A program made the translations under genes and the position numbers. Of a stretch of 64,000 bases of DNA, positions 24,553 to 53,486 are shown piece after piece. The notes beneath the pieces were generated by a model. That model made no database searches. It was not told where the DNA came from and saw only the letters and a list, made by a program, of their open reading frames with translations. Position 1 is the first letter of the stretch. Each line of letters starts with the position of its first letter. This DNA comes from Eudorina sp. 2006-703-Eu-15. Lineage: Eukaryota > Chlorophyta > Chlorophyceae > Chlamydomonadales > Volvocaceae. The stretch lies in the NCBI GenBank assembly GCA_003117195.1, contig BDSI01000176.1, positions 143,905-207,904 on the forward strand, written 5' to 3'.

Positions 24553-27180
24553 CGTTGGACTTTGTCCCCGGAGGTGACGCTTAGTGGATTAGAAGAATAG
24601 GTGCTGTTCCGTGAACGCGGTCACGGTGGAAGTCCCTCTAGTAAGAGTGTGACAGTGACTTTGCAAGGAGAGGTGATTGATTGCCCTGAACGATGTATAA
24701 TTCAAACAACGCCGTTCGGTGCTAACGTTGAGTGCTGAAGGACAAACCATGACCTAAAGCGGCCAGCTCTAAGGGGAGCCGCAGCGCTATGGTGCTTCCT
24801 ATGTGGAGCGAAGCCTATCATTCAGTCAAACTCCGCCATATCGGCTGGTGTTGGTCTTTCGTTTGACGTCACATGGGCCCTGCGCTAACCGCCTCGACAG
24901 ACAGGCACCTGTATTCTTGCAAAACCAAGGGAGAGTCGCCGAGTGTGAATGGTTTATGAAAATGGCCTACAGCAATGCCATAGTTTTATATGACGCGGTG
25001 TTTCTTACTTAGCTGCCTTTCTACCACGCTGGCACATATATAACATATCGGAAGCGAAAGGAGCTGAACACAGGGGAAATCGCCCAACGCAAGAACCCTT
25101 AGGCCGTGCAGCCAGCACCACCTGGAAACGCCTGGAATTACCCACGCCGCCCGTTGTAATGCGCAAGGCTTGTTACAACTCCTTATACAACTGGTTCTGA
25201 TCGGTAAAAGGGGCGTCCAGGACACTTTTCGTACACTATGCCGAACTCACTCGGGGGTCGCATCGCAATCTTACACGCTTCCCGTGCGTCGCCCGACAGC
25301 TTGATCCCCATGCACGCTGCCCCCCAGACTGACCCTAAACACCCCTCCCAGCAGCAGCAGCACCCGCTGGGGTGCCCGGGGCCGCAGAGGTGGCGCCGGG
25401 GGCGTTGCCCATCTTCCCCGTCCCATGGGCCAGCAGGGACTGCAGCTGCGCGCCAACATGCGGGGGTCAGAGGGTTGGGCGAGACGCGGCGGGGTGACGG
25501 CGGAAGGGGGACGAGACGCGTTCAGGTGGCGTGCGTGCGCGGGCATCAAGCACCAAGACGCGGCCCTGCAGTCAGACCCGGCAGAGACCGAGTTCGCCAC
25601 GCACTTTCACCTCCCGTCGCGACCTGCCAACACCGCGCATGTACGATAGCACTGCTACAGCCTACTTGCTCGATGCTACAAATGCTACAGTCGGCTGATT
25701 TCAAAGTGGACGGACATCATCATGGTACCCCGGCTCGGTCTCCACGTGCTGCAGTTGCCGTACAGTGGTGGGATCGTACGGCAAAGCACTCACATCCACG
25801 GATTTGGCGTGCACCAGGGAGTGCCCCAGACCCCGCTCGGCGGCGTCCGCGTCCCGGGAGGGCCCCGGCCAGCGCGGCAGCCCCCAACCGCCGCCGCAGC
25901 TCAGCAGGAACAAGCCACCGGCCGCAATAGGTCGGATGTCCCCGTCACTGACGTTGCCTTGGGCCCCAGGGCGGGCCCTGCCACCTGCGCATTTCCCCCG
26001 CTACCCCGGCCGCCACCGCCACCGCCGTCGCTGCCGGCCCCACAAGCGGCGCTCCCGCGGCCCCACTGCTGCTGCTGCTGCTGCTGCTGCTTTAGGTAAT
26101 ATTTGTTGAGCCGTTTAGAGGTGTGGCCGTGTGGGCCGCATTTGTAACTCCCCACATCTCGGCATTTATTCGTATCCCCACTCGGTGCCCCCCTTGCAAC
26201 AGGATGGCAGTCGCTGCGACCACCTCGCCACCGCCAACCAGGACGCGGCCGGCGGTCGTGCAGTGCAGTGCCTGCGGCGGCTGGGTGTGCGTTGGCCGTT
26301 GGGGCGTGTGTGAAGACAAGCTCCTCAGCCATGCTGTGGAGCAAGGCTGCCGGGTGGAGGTCCTGTCCTGGCTGCTGGAGCAGGGCTGCGAGGTGGACTC
26401 TAGGCGGGCCAGGAATCCAAACTCTCATTTCCATGCCGTTATGGCTGCATGCCCCCCCTTCTGCGGGTGATGGAGGATGGGTGCGCAGTCCTTGGTAGGG
26501 GTTGATGAGACGAGGCGCCTACGAGCTATCCGGGCCTGTTGGAACACCCGGTCGGGGCTACGTGTCCACCTTGTAACGGTTGCATTCAGGCAGACAGCGT
26601 CCCAAAAACGTCGTACACGACGTGTATGGCCGTGCGTCTACAGCAACAATCAGAGGCGGGTAGACGAGCATACCCAACGCAATGAAATACGACCTCACCT
26701 GCAACAGCCTCCTGTCCACCGTCTCAACTCTCTCCACCCTTCCCGTCAGCCCGCCTCCACCAAACCGGTGCACCGAATCCATTCATACTGTGCGAATTCC
26801 CCATCTGGTGCAGCCTGGCCGCCCCTCAAAAACCCCTCCCTCCCTACACACGTTCCGGGCATGCCACAGACAGCAGTGCCATTGAGAGGCGTATGTATGA
26901 GCATTGCTTGGTTCGCCCCGCACCCCCGACCTCAACTGAGCACCGGTGAAACAGTCCGCAACGACCCCACACAGGGGGGGCCCCGCGTCCTCCGCAGCAA
27001 GCCGCGCGCCGTGGCCCTCCTCCGTGCTGCCGAGCGACATCCCTGCCCCCTCCCCCCCTCCCCCCCTCCCCCCCTCCCCCCCTTGCCGCCGGGGGACACC
27101 TCTGAACCCCCGTCTCTAGCGAACACCACCCGCTGCCCTGACCCAGTTTTCTTGCATTCAGCCATCCATCCATCCATCCA
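24553..27180. other. Intergenic region between the low-complexity gene and the REV3 3' end
   Basis: No gene supported. At about 26,310-26,400 (+) the frame reads HAVEQGCRVEVLSWLLEQGC, which resembles one ankyrin repeat; alone it is too little to call a gene and may be a remnant. A C-run microsatellite of CCCCCCT units lies at about 27,040-27,082. Confidence 0.4.
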
Positions 27181-44407
<17,227 letters not shown>

Positions 44408-44799
44408 GGTTCCTGATACGTTTCGCATAGGATTCGGGGATTCATTCGAGTTTGCGGTTGCTTTTGATCGGCCGGTCAACTACCTGACGCGGGCAGTCGC
44501 GCTCGCTTTGCGCTCCGTTCCGTCATCGACGCCCTGTCGCTGCAGCTACAGGTTTAGGCTTTCAAAACTATCTGCATTTTGGCTATTTTTTTATATGTTT
44601 GCGCATTAAGCACAGGCTGTGTTGGCTCTGGGCGCCTCGCTTGCAAAAGGCAGACGTTGAAGCAGAAAAGCTGCTTGCACTTGCTCCATGGGAGCCTTGA
44701 CCGAAAGCTTTGATGGCACCAAGGTTTTCGGGCCTGCCGTGTAAAAAATTCGCGCCGTACTCCGTGAAATAGTCTTAGGTCCTCCAACACTCGTTCACA
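44408..44799. promoter_or_regulatory. Short bidirectional promoter region, REV3 / MYB
   Basis: REV3 starts leftward at 44,407 and the MYB gene rightward at 44,800, so at most 392 bp serve both promoters and 5' UTRs. The sequence is clearly more AT-rich than its surroundings (TGGCTATTTTTTTATATG near 44,580). No specific element is identified. Confidence 0.6.
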
Positions 44800-47396
44800 A
44801 TGATGTATGGCGACGGGTCAGTGGATTGCGGTGCTCTTTTTCCCATGTCACCACCTGCAGCCTCCCTGGCTTCTTGGGACCGATACGCGGCTGCTTCCAT
44901 ATTGCTATCGATGTCTCACGAGGACGCGCCGCAGCCAGACGTAGAGACTTCGGATGACCAGCACAATTCAAGTGATGGAGCCAATGCCAGTCGGAAAGGC
45001 AAGCACTACTATGCTTCAAGGGTTTTCTGACGTGGATGGTGCTGCGCCGCCCTGGCAACGCAGGAGACGCACCCTTTCATTATACGTGTTGCAGGGCAGC
45101 CATGGACGGAGGAGGAACACTTAGCGTTTCTTCAGGGGCTGAGGAAGCTTGGCAAGGGGAATTGGCGGGCCATTGCCAAGTCCTTTGTGCCCTCCCGGAC
45201 CCCAACGCAAGTGGCCAGTCACGCGCAAAAACATTTTATGCGTGTGGCCGGGGCAACAAAGCGCAAAAGCCGCTTTACTGCGCTTGAAGTACAGGTGCGC
45301 GCGCGGACGAGTCCCTGCCGTCTGGCTGCCCTTCTGGGCGTCGGACGAAATCTTCATGCTTTGACGGATTTGTGTTATTATCAGGACGCTCGGCTCCTAC
45401 GCATAGTGCTGGGATGGGCAAGTGACGCTTGGGCCAGTCAACCTCGGTGCACTTTTTAGGTTCGGTCAGATACCCGAAGGTCACATGGCAGCGGTCCTGA
45501 TGCCTTTTTTCGTTTCGGAGAAGGGTACTTTGATAATTATCGGTCGGCTATGTGATGCCTTGAGCCAGTCCTGTCGCGGCGCTCAAACTTCGTCATTGGC
45601 TAATTGTCCCCGCTCTGTCCGGCCCCCCCCCCCACACACACACAGGTCGGTACGCCGAAGCAAGCTCAATTGGTCGAAACGGACAAAATTGCTCCAGCGA
45701 ATCAGCAGTGTCTGGAGCATCAGCCTAGCGGTGGTCCGCAGCCGTCGTCCTTCGCGGGCATGTCGACGGCTTTTCCGGCAATGCCGTTTCCGTTCATGCC
45801 GCCGATGATGGTTGGCTTCCCGGGGCCGTTCTTCGCTCCGTTCCTCTGTCCGCCGCCGGCTTTTGCCGCCGCCGCGCTAAGTGCGATGCAAAAGCAGCAA
45901 GGTGAGCGGCGCCGAAGCCGGAACGGCAAGGCGGCATTTTCGGAACCCTGTCTTGCGTATAGCCAGTGTCACGGGGTTTTATTATTGGTGCATTTCACAA
46001 TTACGTTTTTAGCCTGCTCGGGCCGGATGTGTTCTCGATCGGACATGTCATCGGCCGGATGTGTCCCGGCGAGGACAGGTCGGGCATGCGATAGGCATTG
46101 TGCGCGCTCGCGCCCGTTACCCATCCCCCCATATTCACATCCTCGCTGCCCTGTCCGCTTGTCTGTCTGTCTGTCTGTCTGTCTATCCGCAGCAGGTCAC
46201 ATGCCCATGGTGATGCCGACCATGTTCCCCATGGCAGCCGCCATGGCAGCCGCCATGAACCCCTTCCTCATGGCTCAGCACATGGCAGCGGCAGCCCAGG
46301 CAGCAGCGGCCGCCAGCGCGGCGGCGGCGGCGACGGCAGTCCCGGCGGCTGTGCACGCGCAAGCGGCGACGAGCGCTGGCGGCCGGGGGGCGGGCACCTC
46401 GAGCCCCACCGCCACAACGGATACGGCCACATCGGAGGACGAGGTGCCGGTGCCGCCGCGGCAGCACCGGCAGTCGGTGGCGCCCGGCAGTCCGGGGATC
46501 TGCAAGCCGGAGGCGCAGCACTTCCGCCCAGGGGCCGCTGCAGTGGGTATCCCAGCAGCCGCGTCAGCACCGGCCGCTGCCTCGTCGGAAGCAGCGATGG
46601 AGGGGCCATCGGCGGCGTGCGGGCCGGGCGGCAGCTGCTCGGGTGGCGGCGCGGCGGACAGCGACCCACGGGACGGTCCGTGCGGCGCGGGGGGGCCCGG
46701 TGGCAGCCCGCGCGGGGCTTCAGCGGCTTCGGCGGCGGCCAGGACCGCACTCACCGGCGGTACCCCCGCCTCCGCCTCGGCGGCCTCCGGGCCCGGGGGA
46801 GGTTCCTGCCCGGCTGGTGTGGGGGCGACAGCCCTGGGCCGGGGGGAGGACTGCGTGGGAACGTTCCACACCTCGTCGCACTCGGCTTTCCGACCCCCCC
46901 AGGTGAGCGCTGCGGACTGTATGTCTGGTGTGTCTGTAGCCAACAGCAGTAGTGGTCGTCGGTCTGTAGCGGTGAGGTGTTGTGGTGCGCCAAACCTGCC
47001 GGAGGGTTGGAGGGCCCCCGGGGGAGGGAAGGGAGGGGAGGCAGGCGTATGGGGGTGTTTTGGAGAGGCCCTGGGGGAGGGAAGGGAGGCAGGCGTCTAG
47101 GAGGATGTCGGCCGCCTGGCCGCCTGGGCTTGTCGGGAACCCCCGATTATTAACGTACGTCACTGTCATTGCCATCATGATCATCATCATTATCATGCTG
47201 CACCAGATCGTTATAATGCTGCATAAAAGATGTGTACCCCGTATGGATCGATCCGTGGATGCAGCCACATCCCGCCGCATTTTGAGTCATGTGCGCGTGT
47301 GTGCATGTCCATCATGGCGCACTGGCACGTCGCGTGTGGTCCGTTTCCCATCTCCCTTCCCCCCCCCTCCCCCAGGAGCTCAAATCGGAGGGCTAG
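44800..47396 (+). CDS. SHAQKYF-class single-repeat MYB transcription factor
   Basis: Five exons in phase: 44800-44998, 45095-45294, 45646-45901, 46196-46902, 47376-47396 (stop TAG); 460 residues. The first intron uses a GC donor (AAAG|GCAAGC), chosen because it joins RKG to QPWTEEEH exactly as in this family. MYB repeat at residues 67-120: [27 protein letters not shown], then [11 protein letters not shown], the SHAQKYF signature with H for Y. Plants use this class (MYBST1/I-box, CCA1/REVEILLE relatives) to bind GATAA-like or evening-element-like DNA. After it come a Met/Pro/Phe-rich stretch ([36 protein letters not shown]) and a Gly/Ala/Ser-rich region, probably activation or interaction segments. 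The tiny last exon adds ELKSEG before the stop and is the least certain part. Target genes cannot be read from the sequence. Confidence 0.88.
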
Positions 47397-47399
47397 TAG

Positions 47400-47590
47400 C
47401 GGCGGCAGCAGCAGTAGCAGCGGCGGCAGCAGCGGCGGCAGCAGCGGCGGCAGCGGCGGCAGCAGCGGCGGCAGCAGCGGCGGCAGCGGCGGCAGCAGCG
47501 GCGGCAGCAGCGGCGGCAGCGGCGGCAGCAGCGGCGGCGGCAGCAGCAGAAGCGGCGGCGGCAGCGGCGGCAGCAGAAGCGGCACGCGAC
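47400..47590. repeat. (AGCGGCGGC)-type microsatellite in the MYB 3' UTR
   Basis: Tandem AGC/GGC triplets arranged in 9-, 12- and 15-bp units starting right after the MYB stop codon. In other frames it reads polyserine-glycine or polyalanine. If the last MYB splice site were misplaced, this could become coding. Confidence 0.85.
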
Positions 47591-49439
47591 GTTCTGAGGA
47601 TGGTGAGTCGGAGTACTCTGATTGATGGATCGGCATCCGGTCGGCGAGGATGCCCGGCGAGGATGCCCGGGCAGGCGGCGAGGCCGTCTGATGTACAACT
47701 TTCTTCTGGCGGAGGTCATTTTTCGTCGAAATGTGAGAAATTTTCTTTTGTGTTGCTCAAAAATCGGCTGCAACGGGTTGTATTTTGGCGGCGGTGATGA
47801 AGGGCGCGGCGTTGTGAAGGGCGATTCGCTAGAATGACGACGTGGTGGTGGCGGTGATGGCGGCGTCGACCGACTGACTGACCGAGTGGGGTGTTCCTGC
47901 CGTTTGGAGCGACCTCGGTCTGTTTGTTTGTTTGTTCACTATACCTTTTGAGGAATGTGTATCAGTATCGTGGCCGTTTGATGGGTCGGCATGTGGCCGC
48001 TGAGGAGGGGCGCAGATTGCGGCGCCCGTTCTGTTGGGGACGGCGGCACTGGAGAACGCGCGCATGTGTATTGTATCGAAATCTCTACTTTTCCGAGAGG
48101 TTGGGGGGAGGACATTACAATTTTTTACAACAACAACAACAGCAACAACAATGTCAGCAGCAACGACATTCGACAGCAGCGGCAACAACAACAGCAGCAA
48201 CAGCATCACCATCGTGAGAACGACCGCGACGGTATCTCGTATTGTGGTGACGGCGCCGGCGGCGACGATGCAAATCAAGGCAGCAACATCAGCGACACGT
48301 CACCTCACCACCGCATCATCCATCCGGGCACTTTTGTATATGTGTGTGTTTCTTGGTGTGTTCGCTGGGGTTTTGGTGTGTATGTGTGTGCACGTGAAAA
48401 TGCCGTACAATGACATACATCACCCTCGACGCGTGCCGTACAGTACATGCGTATGCGTGAAATCTGTGTGACGCACGTCATCACATCGGGTGATGTGCGG
48501 GACGCGGGCCGCCGGGTCGGGCTCGCCGCACTCGCACGCGCGCGCGCCCGTGTGTGTATGTATGTGTGTCGGTCTGCGTGTGTGGCATTCGGTCTGTGGG
48601 CGGGGGCATCCACCAACCACAGCCCCTGCTGCTGCTGCTGCTGCCGCTGAGGTCGGATAGGGTCCGCCTCTCCTCCCTCCCCCCCCGCGCGTCCGCCGTG
48701 AAGTACCGGCGCGCAGTGTATTCTTCCGGAGGGGGGGGGCGTTGGCGGCGGGTGGCCGGCCGGGCGGTTGGGGCAAGCCGCGCGGCTGTTTACGATGTGT
48801 GGCTGTATGCGCGATTATGACGCGAGGAGTGCGCGTCGTACGTTCGTACATGGTCGCAAGCACGCGGTCTGGCGGCGCATGCGCTTTTATGTGCAGTAGT
48901 GCGTGGGTCGAGGTGCGGGGGGTTCACCTTCGAGCGGGCAGCTGTGTCGGGGTGGTGGGGGGGCCGACGCGGCTAGCTAGCCAGGGCGGGAACCCCCCGG
49001 GGGATGAGGGCTCTGCGGCGGGGACCCGCCTGGGGCCCTCTGCGGCGGGTTGGGCCTGTGGATTGGGTTGAGTTGAAGGTTTGGGTTGGGTTGGAGTGGG
49101 CTGAACAGTGGGGCGGCGGAGTTAAGAGTCAATGAGCAGCGATGGGTCGGCTTGGGCGGGCCCCCCTGCAGCTTTGCATGCCGCGTGGCCGGCCTGTAGG
49201 CGCGCACGTCGCAACCCCCCCACACACACCCGACCCCCATCCCCAGTCCGGGTGGTCCGCACTGCACTGCACGATGAAGTGTGTGCGGTGCGTGCTGCGG
49301 TGCACTCGCGGCGGGATGTTGAGTGCCGTACCTCTTCAGCGCGCCGTACCTGTCCGCAGCACTTTCTTCCGCCGCCTGGGCGGAGGGGGCGGCGCTGGGT
49401 GAGTGCGTGTGTGTTGACTGTTTGTATGTGGCTGTGTGT

Positions 49440-49480
49440 GTGCGTGTGTGTATCGTTACATATCTTGCCGGGCCTGAGGG
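49440..49480 (-). mobile_element. Retroposon family 1, short diverged copy
   Basis: GTGTGTGTATCGTTACATAT followed by CTTGCCGGGCC: the family 1 end with its dinucleotide tail, then rapid loss of similarity. Confidence 0.5.
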
Positions 49481-52400
49481 CAGCTACCCAGGCCGAACGG
49501 AAAGATGTGTTAAGGTACATTAGTAGTCAGCAAGATGTATGTGTGTGGGTGTGGGTGTGGCGCAGGTTTGCGGCTCGGACGTTGGTTGTGACGTTGTGAG
49601 GAGGACTCTTAATTACACACGTGTCGTCCTGGTGCCAGCAGCCCTTGGCGGTCGGAAACGGGGGCGGTGGGGCGGTGGTTGCAGAACGTCTGGAGGGTGG
49701 TGGTGGGACGGCTCGCGTGGCGGGATGGCTGGGTGGGGATGCGAGCTCGGTGGGCAGGTTGGGCGGTGAGCAAGGGTGGGAGGGGGGTGGCGAGGGACGG
49801 GCTGCGTCGTTTGCATCGCCCTCGTCCCCATGCGGGGGGGTTCCGTTCTCTAGGGTTCTCCCTGACCCTGCCTGGGCCCTGGTCGCCTGTGGTGCATCCA
49901 AGCGGCAGCCCAGGCGGGGGCCTGGCGGGGCGGCCCGCGGGGGTGGGGTGCCTGGCGGGCCCCTTGTGCCCCGTGGTTTCCTGCCCCGGCGTATCGCACG
50001 TCGGATCCGATCGAAAGGGGAGGGGGCAGGGGGCCGCCGACGGGCCCCACCGCCTTTGCTGACTTCTGTCAACGGCCTGATTCCATTGTCAACGGCCTGA
50101 CCTCTATTGTCAGCGGCCCGGGGGGAGGGGGTTGTGCCCCGCATCGCCATTTATCTGTTTTCCGTGGAGCCTAGTTCCCAGGCGTCGCTATGTCCCGTGG
50201 CGGGCTGCGGCCGGCGGGGGACGTGTGGTGGTGGTTGTGGTGGGTGGGGCGATGTTTGCTGTCAGCCAGTCCGGCACCTCTCTCCTGGACCCGTCCCGCT
50301 TTGGAAAGGGACGAGGGAACTGACAGCGAATCGTTCCATGTGTCGTGGGGGGCGGGGGTGTCGGTATGTGTGGCGGGAGGAGAACGGGTGGTGTGTGTGT
50401 GTGTGTGTGGCGGGGGGGGGCCTGCGCATGAGGGCATCGGGTCGGTCGAGGGGAGACCACTGCGTTGCGCCTTCATGTGGCGTGTTGTGTTTTGTGTCGT
50501 GCTGTTGGGGTCATCACCACTTGGCGGCATCACATCGCAGGCTGTGCGAGTGGTGGTGGTGGTGTTGGGTGGTGGCGGGGTTTTAGGGTTATTCGTGCTC
50601 GCCGCTGCCTCTGACTGTGGTCTCAGACTGGCTGCGGTGGAAGCGATCCCTTCCCGTGGACTGGAGGACGCCGAGGGGCGTCGGAGGTGCCGCTGCGGGT
50701 CTTGGGTCGCAGGACTGGCTGGCGGGCTGGGGTCGAAAGGCTGCGTTGGGTAGTTGAGTTAGAGATTTTGGTACAACACGAGTGAGGAGAGTGAGAGCAA
50801 CAGCACCAGCAAAAGCAGCGGGGCAGACGACGTCGAATATCAACGTGGTGAAGCAAAAAGGCAGTATTCGGTACAGGGTACAATTGGTGTTTTGCGACGG
50901 CAGAGAGCACGAACTTCATCCTTTGGCGAAATCTTTGAACGGGGCGTTTCTCGGTGGTGGTGATTTGAGCATTTCAAAAACGCTGGTGGTGAAAATTTGT
51001 TCTGTTGTGGTGAAATTTTAACGATGGTGATGATGATGATGATAATGATGATGGTTGAGGTTTCTGCGCAGGTGCGCATGGTACAATTCTTCCTCCTCGT
51101 GTTTGTACTGGATCTGGATCTTGGACGAGCCGCACTGTCCTGGCGGTCATTGAACGGCGAAAACGCACATTATTCTTTGCGCGGCCGCGTTTCGTCGTCG
51201 TCTGGTGATCATCGTGTGACCGTAACATCGTGAGTCTTTTGGCGGTCAGACGATTGGTTCGTTAGTACTGGTTAGTAAGACCACCTGCTTGGCGCGACGA
51301 TTGGGCGGCGAGCGCATGGTGAGGATCAAGAGGTGCAATTGCGTCCTCGGCGCCACAAGGCAACGTTGATGGGCGCGGCGTCTCGATCTTTTTTGTTTGG
51401 CACTGCGGCGGATGGGGGCGCGCCTACCCGCACACCATCGGGTAGTGGCGCTGCGTGTGCCTGCCGACTGTGGTATCGACGCCGGCCTGGCTGTTGAGAG
51501 GGGCACGCCTTGGGGCAGCGGTGTAGCGGTCCTGGCCAGAGGCAGGGCGCGCTTCCTCTCAGGCAGGCACTTGTACATAACGTGCGGCAAATCGATGAAA
51601 TGAATGAGGGGGCGCCGGGCTGTTGAGGTGTGTGCGCCCCCCTTTGTGGGGTCCCCGAGTCCGGGCGGGGCAGTGGGGGTAAACGGGTCCGCCTGCAGCA
51701 GCGGTAGCAGGCAGGACGTGACGTGACGTTCGGGGGGGGGGGCAAGGACGTCCGCAGCACCAGGCGGCCATCAAGGAGGCCGACAAGGGGTGCACAACTG
51801 AGAAAAGAAAGTGACTTCGCAGATACCTACAATCTACATGGCTTTGACTTTTGCTGCCGAGTTGGGGTGTTAAGTTGAGGTTTTACCTCGGCGGCTGCAA
51901 TTTGGGTGATGTGTTCGTGTGACGGTGGTGGTGTGGGGTTCGGGTTCACCCAGGCACCGGTGAAGCACTGCTGGGCGGGGGTGGGTGAGTTGCTCCTGGA
52001 GCGCCAGAGAGACCGGCGGCCGGCCCTCCTCTCGCGGGTCGCTGACCCGTGGGTCGCTGATGCGACGCGGGCAACACGCGCTGGGACCCTGCATGGCTGC
52101 TGCGTTCGGGAACAGTTGTCGTACGACGTCGGGAGTGCAGTCTCTCTCTCTCGCTCGCTCTCTCTTTTACCACTCCTGGCTGTACAATGCTGACGTGGCT
52201 GTGCGCCGCGAGCGAGACTCTGTAATCCCCGAACACGACGGGTCGAGCGTGGCTGCTGGCTGGCAAGCCATGCGGTCGCGCCGCGCCTCCCCGCTACAGG
52301 GGTCCTCCGCCTGGGTGCAGATGGACGAACGGGTGATTGCATGGATGGATGGATGGATATGACACCGCAACAGCGGACTCCTGACAAGGATCCATCGGCG

Positions 52401-52734
52401 CCTGCCAAGGAAGAACCCCGTGGGCACCCACGACAAAGCCCTGTTGACACCAACCCTGGACGCCGCCCAATGCCCATGGACGCCGCCTGGTCCCGCTGAC
52501 TCTACCCCCGAATCATTCACATCATCGGCTGAATCATCATCAGAACCTTCGTTGTAGTCCTGCGAGATACCCTGAACCCGCTGCCTGCATCCGGGCCTCC
52601 ACCCACAGCCGAACCCCCTAGGCCCTTCGACCTCAGCGCAAACCGCCTCGCCCGCTGCCAGTCGACCGGGCAGCCCGAGGAGACTCTGCACGGTTGCCCG
52701 TCCCTGGTCAGGGGCCACGGTCACGGTGATTAAA

Positions 52735-52925
52735 AAGGATGTTACAGCGGACCCCGCTAGGGTCATCGGTGACAGGCAACGGCCACAGCCGAAGCCTCCT
52801 CACCATACACTGCATAAACGAACTTGCGCCACCATGGCGCAACGGACAGGCTCCCCAAGTGCACCGAAACACTCCCCGGGCCCACACTACCAGGGAACCA
52901 CCCCGTTCCTGAGAACCATTCGCAG
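52735..52925 (+). repeat. Dispersed repeat containing GTTACAGCGGACCCC (copy 2)
   Basis: Matches the minus strand of 4,055-4,246 with few differences: same start GGATGTTACAGCGGACCCC, similar body, end near CGTTCCTGAGAACCA. Confidence 0.7.
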
Positions 52926-53486
52926 GCGGACACCAATCACTTTCCCAGAAACCAAAAATAATTAAAAAAGGTTCCGTTGTAGTTGACAGATGCTCACCAT
53001 TTTTTCTACCCTAAACACGCAATAGCGCATTCAGTCACACTACCTGAAAAGGTGGGCTCTAACTAGATAAATTTAATGTATTATTAGAGATGTTTGAGGC
53101 ATTGACTTCCGGCATACTTCTCAGTGCTGCTATCTGCCGCATAAGAGAACCACATCGCAAATTCGCAACAGAACCGAGTTTTACATCTAAACCGCATGTA
53201 TGTAGCACTAATGACGCTGAAAGTGCTTGGTTTCCTGTATCTGCATGCCCGTCCTGCCAAGTGCATGCTATAGAAAAGCGGGAAGACTAGGCGCCATTCC
53301 GCGCCAACCGTGATGAGACAGTCGTTCACAACACAACGAATTGCAACGACCTTCAACAGTAGTTAAGGCAACAGCATATTGTCGTCCACTTGCTACAGTC
53401 TATAGTAGTAGTTAAGGCAACAGCAAATAATTACCCTACTCGTAAGCCGTGTGTTCCTGCTCACTTCATCCTTCCGAAGCAATAAG

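Larger units (their letters stand above)
47600..53486. other. Gene-poor region between MYB and GDP-mannose epimerase
   Basis: No exon with recognisable homology on either strand. Contents: CAA/CAG-rich stretch (48,120-48,220), GT-rich segments, a GAT/ATG triplet run (about 51,020-51,057), CT-rich run (52,140-52,167), a GGAT run (about 52,340-52,357), dispersed repeat copies, and an AT-richer final 500 bp that probably includes the epimerase promoter. Confidence 0.5.

Noticed and set aside
26240..26460. Ankyrin-repeat gene
   Set aside because: Only one repeat-like segment, with no neighbouring repeats or exon structure.
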